From an uncultured Bacteroidota bacterium (GTDB taxonomy: Bacteria; Bacteroidota; Bacteroidia; Flavobacteriales; Flavobacteriaceae), in NCBI GenBank assembly GCA_902609185.1, contig CACLQX010000003.1, positions 1 through 51,523 on the forward strand: 51,523 nucleotides of DNA, in the 5' to 3' direction. This document shows, one piece after another, positions 50,073-51,523 of the stretch (position 1 is the first letter of the stretch; each line of letters opens with the position of its first letter). The position numbers were made by a program, and so were the translations under genes. The notes beneath the pieces were generated by a model. It ran no database searches, had not been told where the DNA came from, and saw only the letters and a list, made by a program, of their open reading frames with translations.

Positions 50073-50694
50073 TATTAGGTCTTCTTTCTTGTTCAATTTT
50101 GATTAGACTATAATTTTTAAAAATTCTTAAATAATCACTTATTGATGTTCCGTTTGCGTCTTTTTTATTGAAATCAGTTGCTGCATTGTTTCTTAAAAAT
50201 TTTTTAACATTTCCAGGACCAGACAAGTGAGCGGCAGCTAAAATTCCAGACTCTGTAATTAACAAGTCTCCTAAAAGTTTATTGGAATAATTTTTAATTT
50301 CCCTTCTCAAAATCCATTTATTTCTTTTAATATTCATCAAAAAAACTTTTTCTTGCAACTCAGGATTATAAATAAAATCATTAGTATCAGTAACACCATA
50401 TATTTTAAGTGTACCTTTCCCAAATTGATATTTACCTAAGTATCCGAAACGATTAATTTTTCTGTAATCAGATCCTGACTCAAAGAACCCTAGGAACTCT
50501 CTAAAACCGATAAAATCCTTTTCTATGAACGGAACAGTATATGATTTAGAAAATAAATCTGGTTTTTCATTTACTAAATATAACACAGATGTTTTTTCTG
50601 TGGTTTCGGAAAACCCAGTTAAAAGCAGTAAAATGATTGAATATAAAAATGTGGATCTATTGATTATTAACTTTATTAAAATAAAAATATTCAT
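50062..50694 (-). CDS. secreted lysozyme/transglycosylase-like protein
   Basis: N-terminal hydrophobic segment; SGSDYRKINRFGYLGKYQFGKGTLKIYGV ... LITESGILAAAHLSGPGNVKKFL resembles lysozyme-like folds in flavobacterial peptidoglycan proteins. Confidence 0.65.
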   Translation of the reverse strand: MNIFILIKLIINRSTFLYSIILLLLTGFSETTEKTSVLYLVNEKPDLFSKSYTVPFIEKDFIGFREFLGFFESGSDYRKINRFGYLGKYQFGKGTLKIYGVTDTNDFIYNPELQEKVFLMNIKRNKWILRREIKNYSNKLLGDLLITESGILAAAHLSGPGNVKKFLRNNAATDFNKKDANGTSISDYLRIFKNYSLIKIEQERRPNISQ

Positions 50695-50760
50695 CGCAAA
50701 AAATATTTTTTATTGCGTTGCAAACTTAAGCTTTTTTTTAATTATCTGATTATCAATATT

Positions 50761-51523
50761 TTATCTTTTTATATTTCTCTCCTTTAACCATCTTGTATAT
50801 TGTCTTTTTTTTCTGTTATGCTCAACAAGTGTTCTTGAAAATAAATGATAACCAGGATTAGAAACATCAGCAACAAAAAATATAAAGTTGTGTTTTGCTG
50901 GATTTAATACAGCTTCAATTGCTGAAAAATCTGGTGTAACAATTGGGCCAGGTGGCAAACCCTTATTCAAGTAGGTATTATAAGCAGACTTTATCCTTAA
51001 GTCCCTGTACAAAACTCTTTTTATTATTTTATCAAAACCTTTTTGTTTTTTAATTACATAAACAATTGTTGGATCTGCTTGTAATTTCATTCCCCTATTA
51101 AGTCTGTTCAAATAAACACCAGCAATTGTAGGTCTTTCGTCAACTTTGGGTGTTTCCTTCTGTACAATTGATGCTAATATAGAAACCTCAATAGGGTTTA
51201 AGTTAATATTTGAAGCTTTTTTAATTCTATTTTCATTCCAATAAATATTAAACTCTTTAATCATTTTTTCACGAAAATCATCTGCACTTGTATTCCAAAA
51301 AAACTCATAGGTATTAGGTAAAAATAATGACAAAACTGAATCACTTGTTAAGTTTAAATTTTTCAAAAAATCTGCATTAGTAAAAGAATTTATTAGGCTC
51401 GTGCTATCAGCCTCAATTTTATTTGAAATATATCCACTTAGCTCTTGAATTGTCTGAATATTATTAAAGGTTACTTTGACAGGGATATTTTTTGATCGTA
51501 AAGAATTAATAATTTTATTATTG
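50761..51523 (-). CDS. mltG: endolytic transglycosylase MltG (partial, N-terminus beyond window)
   Basis: LASIVQKETPKVDERPTIAGVYLNRLNRGMKLQADPTIVY, YNTYLNKGLPPGPIVTP. The frame stays open through 51523 (...NNKIINSLRSKNIPVKVTFNNIQTIQELSGY...). Confidence 0.95.
   Translation of the reverse strand, partial: NNKIINSLRSKNIPVKVTFNNIQTIQELSGYISNKIEADSTSLINSFTNADFLKNLNLTSDSVLSLFLPNTYEFFWNTSADDFREKMIKEFNIYWNENRIKKASNINLNPIEVSILASIVQKETPKVDERPTIAGVYLNRLNRGMKLQADPTIVYVIKKQKGFDKIIKRVLYRDLRIKSAYNTYLNKGLPPGPIVTPDFSAIEAVLNPAKHNFIFFVADVSNPGYHLFSRTLVEHNRKKRQYTRWLKERNIKR

Overview
AT-rich window with the gene content and gene order of a compact, probably marine, member of the Bacteroidota (flavobacteria-like). 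It is almost entirely protein-coding: about 45 genes plus two partial genes at the edges (ppx at the left, mltG at the right). Recognisable blocks are ppx-ppk1-sixA-pdxH / small protein-pyrB-pyrR / an alpha-oxoamine synthase plus CBS-type PLP enzyme pair / threonine aldolase; prfB with a programmed +1 frameshift; fumC; CPBP protease plus a PAS-UbiA fusion; dnaK; panB-rluA; leuA-leuC-leuD-(leuA2/cimA)-leuB; rpsA-cmk-lon; MFS; msrB-msrB-lpd; aroQ; xerD; response regulator/histidine kinase; coaE-fabI-recN-DUF4835-coaBC-rpoZ-bamD-dapA-DUF6913-ligA-prmC-GNAT; ribD; thioesterase; dnaA; a lysozyme-like protein; mltG. I saw no rRNA, tRNA, CRISPR array or mobile element. The items most worth a second look are: (i) a PAS domain fused to a UbiA prenyltransferase, in an apparent operon with a CPBP (CaaX-type) protease; (ii) an exact sigma-54 -24/-12 element upstream of dnaK, with a degenerate version in the same arrangement upstream of lon; (iii) a CBS-type PLP enzyme / alpha-oxoamine synthase pair behind its own Bacteroidota-type promoter, resembling cysteate/capnine (sulfonolipid) synthesis; (iv) an rpsA leader with two hairpins whose loops are mutually complementary; (v) all seven convergent gene junctions having 2 bp or less between stop codons. 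All assignments come from reading the sequence; no database search was run.
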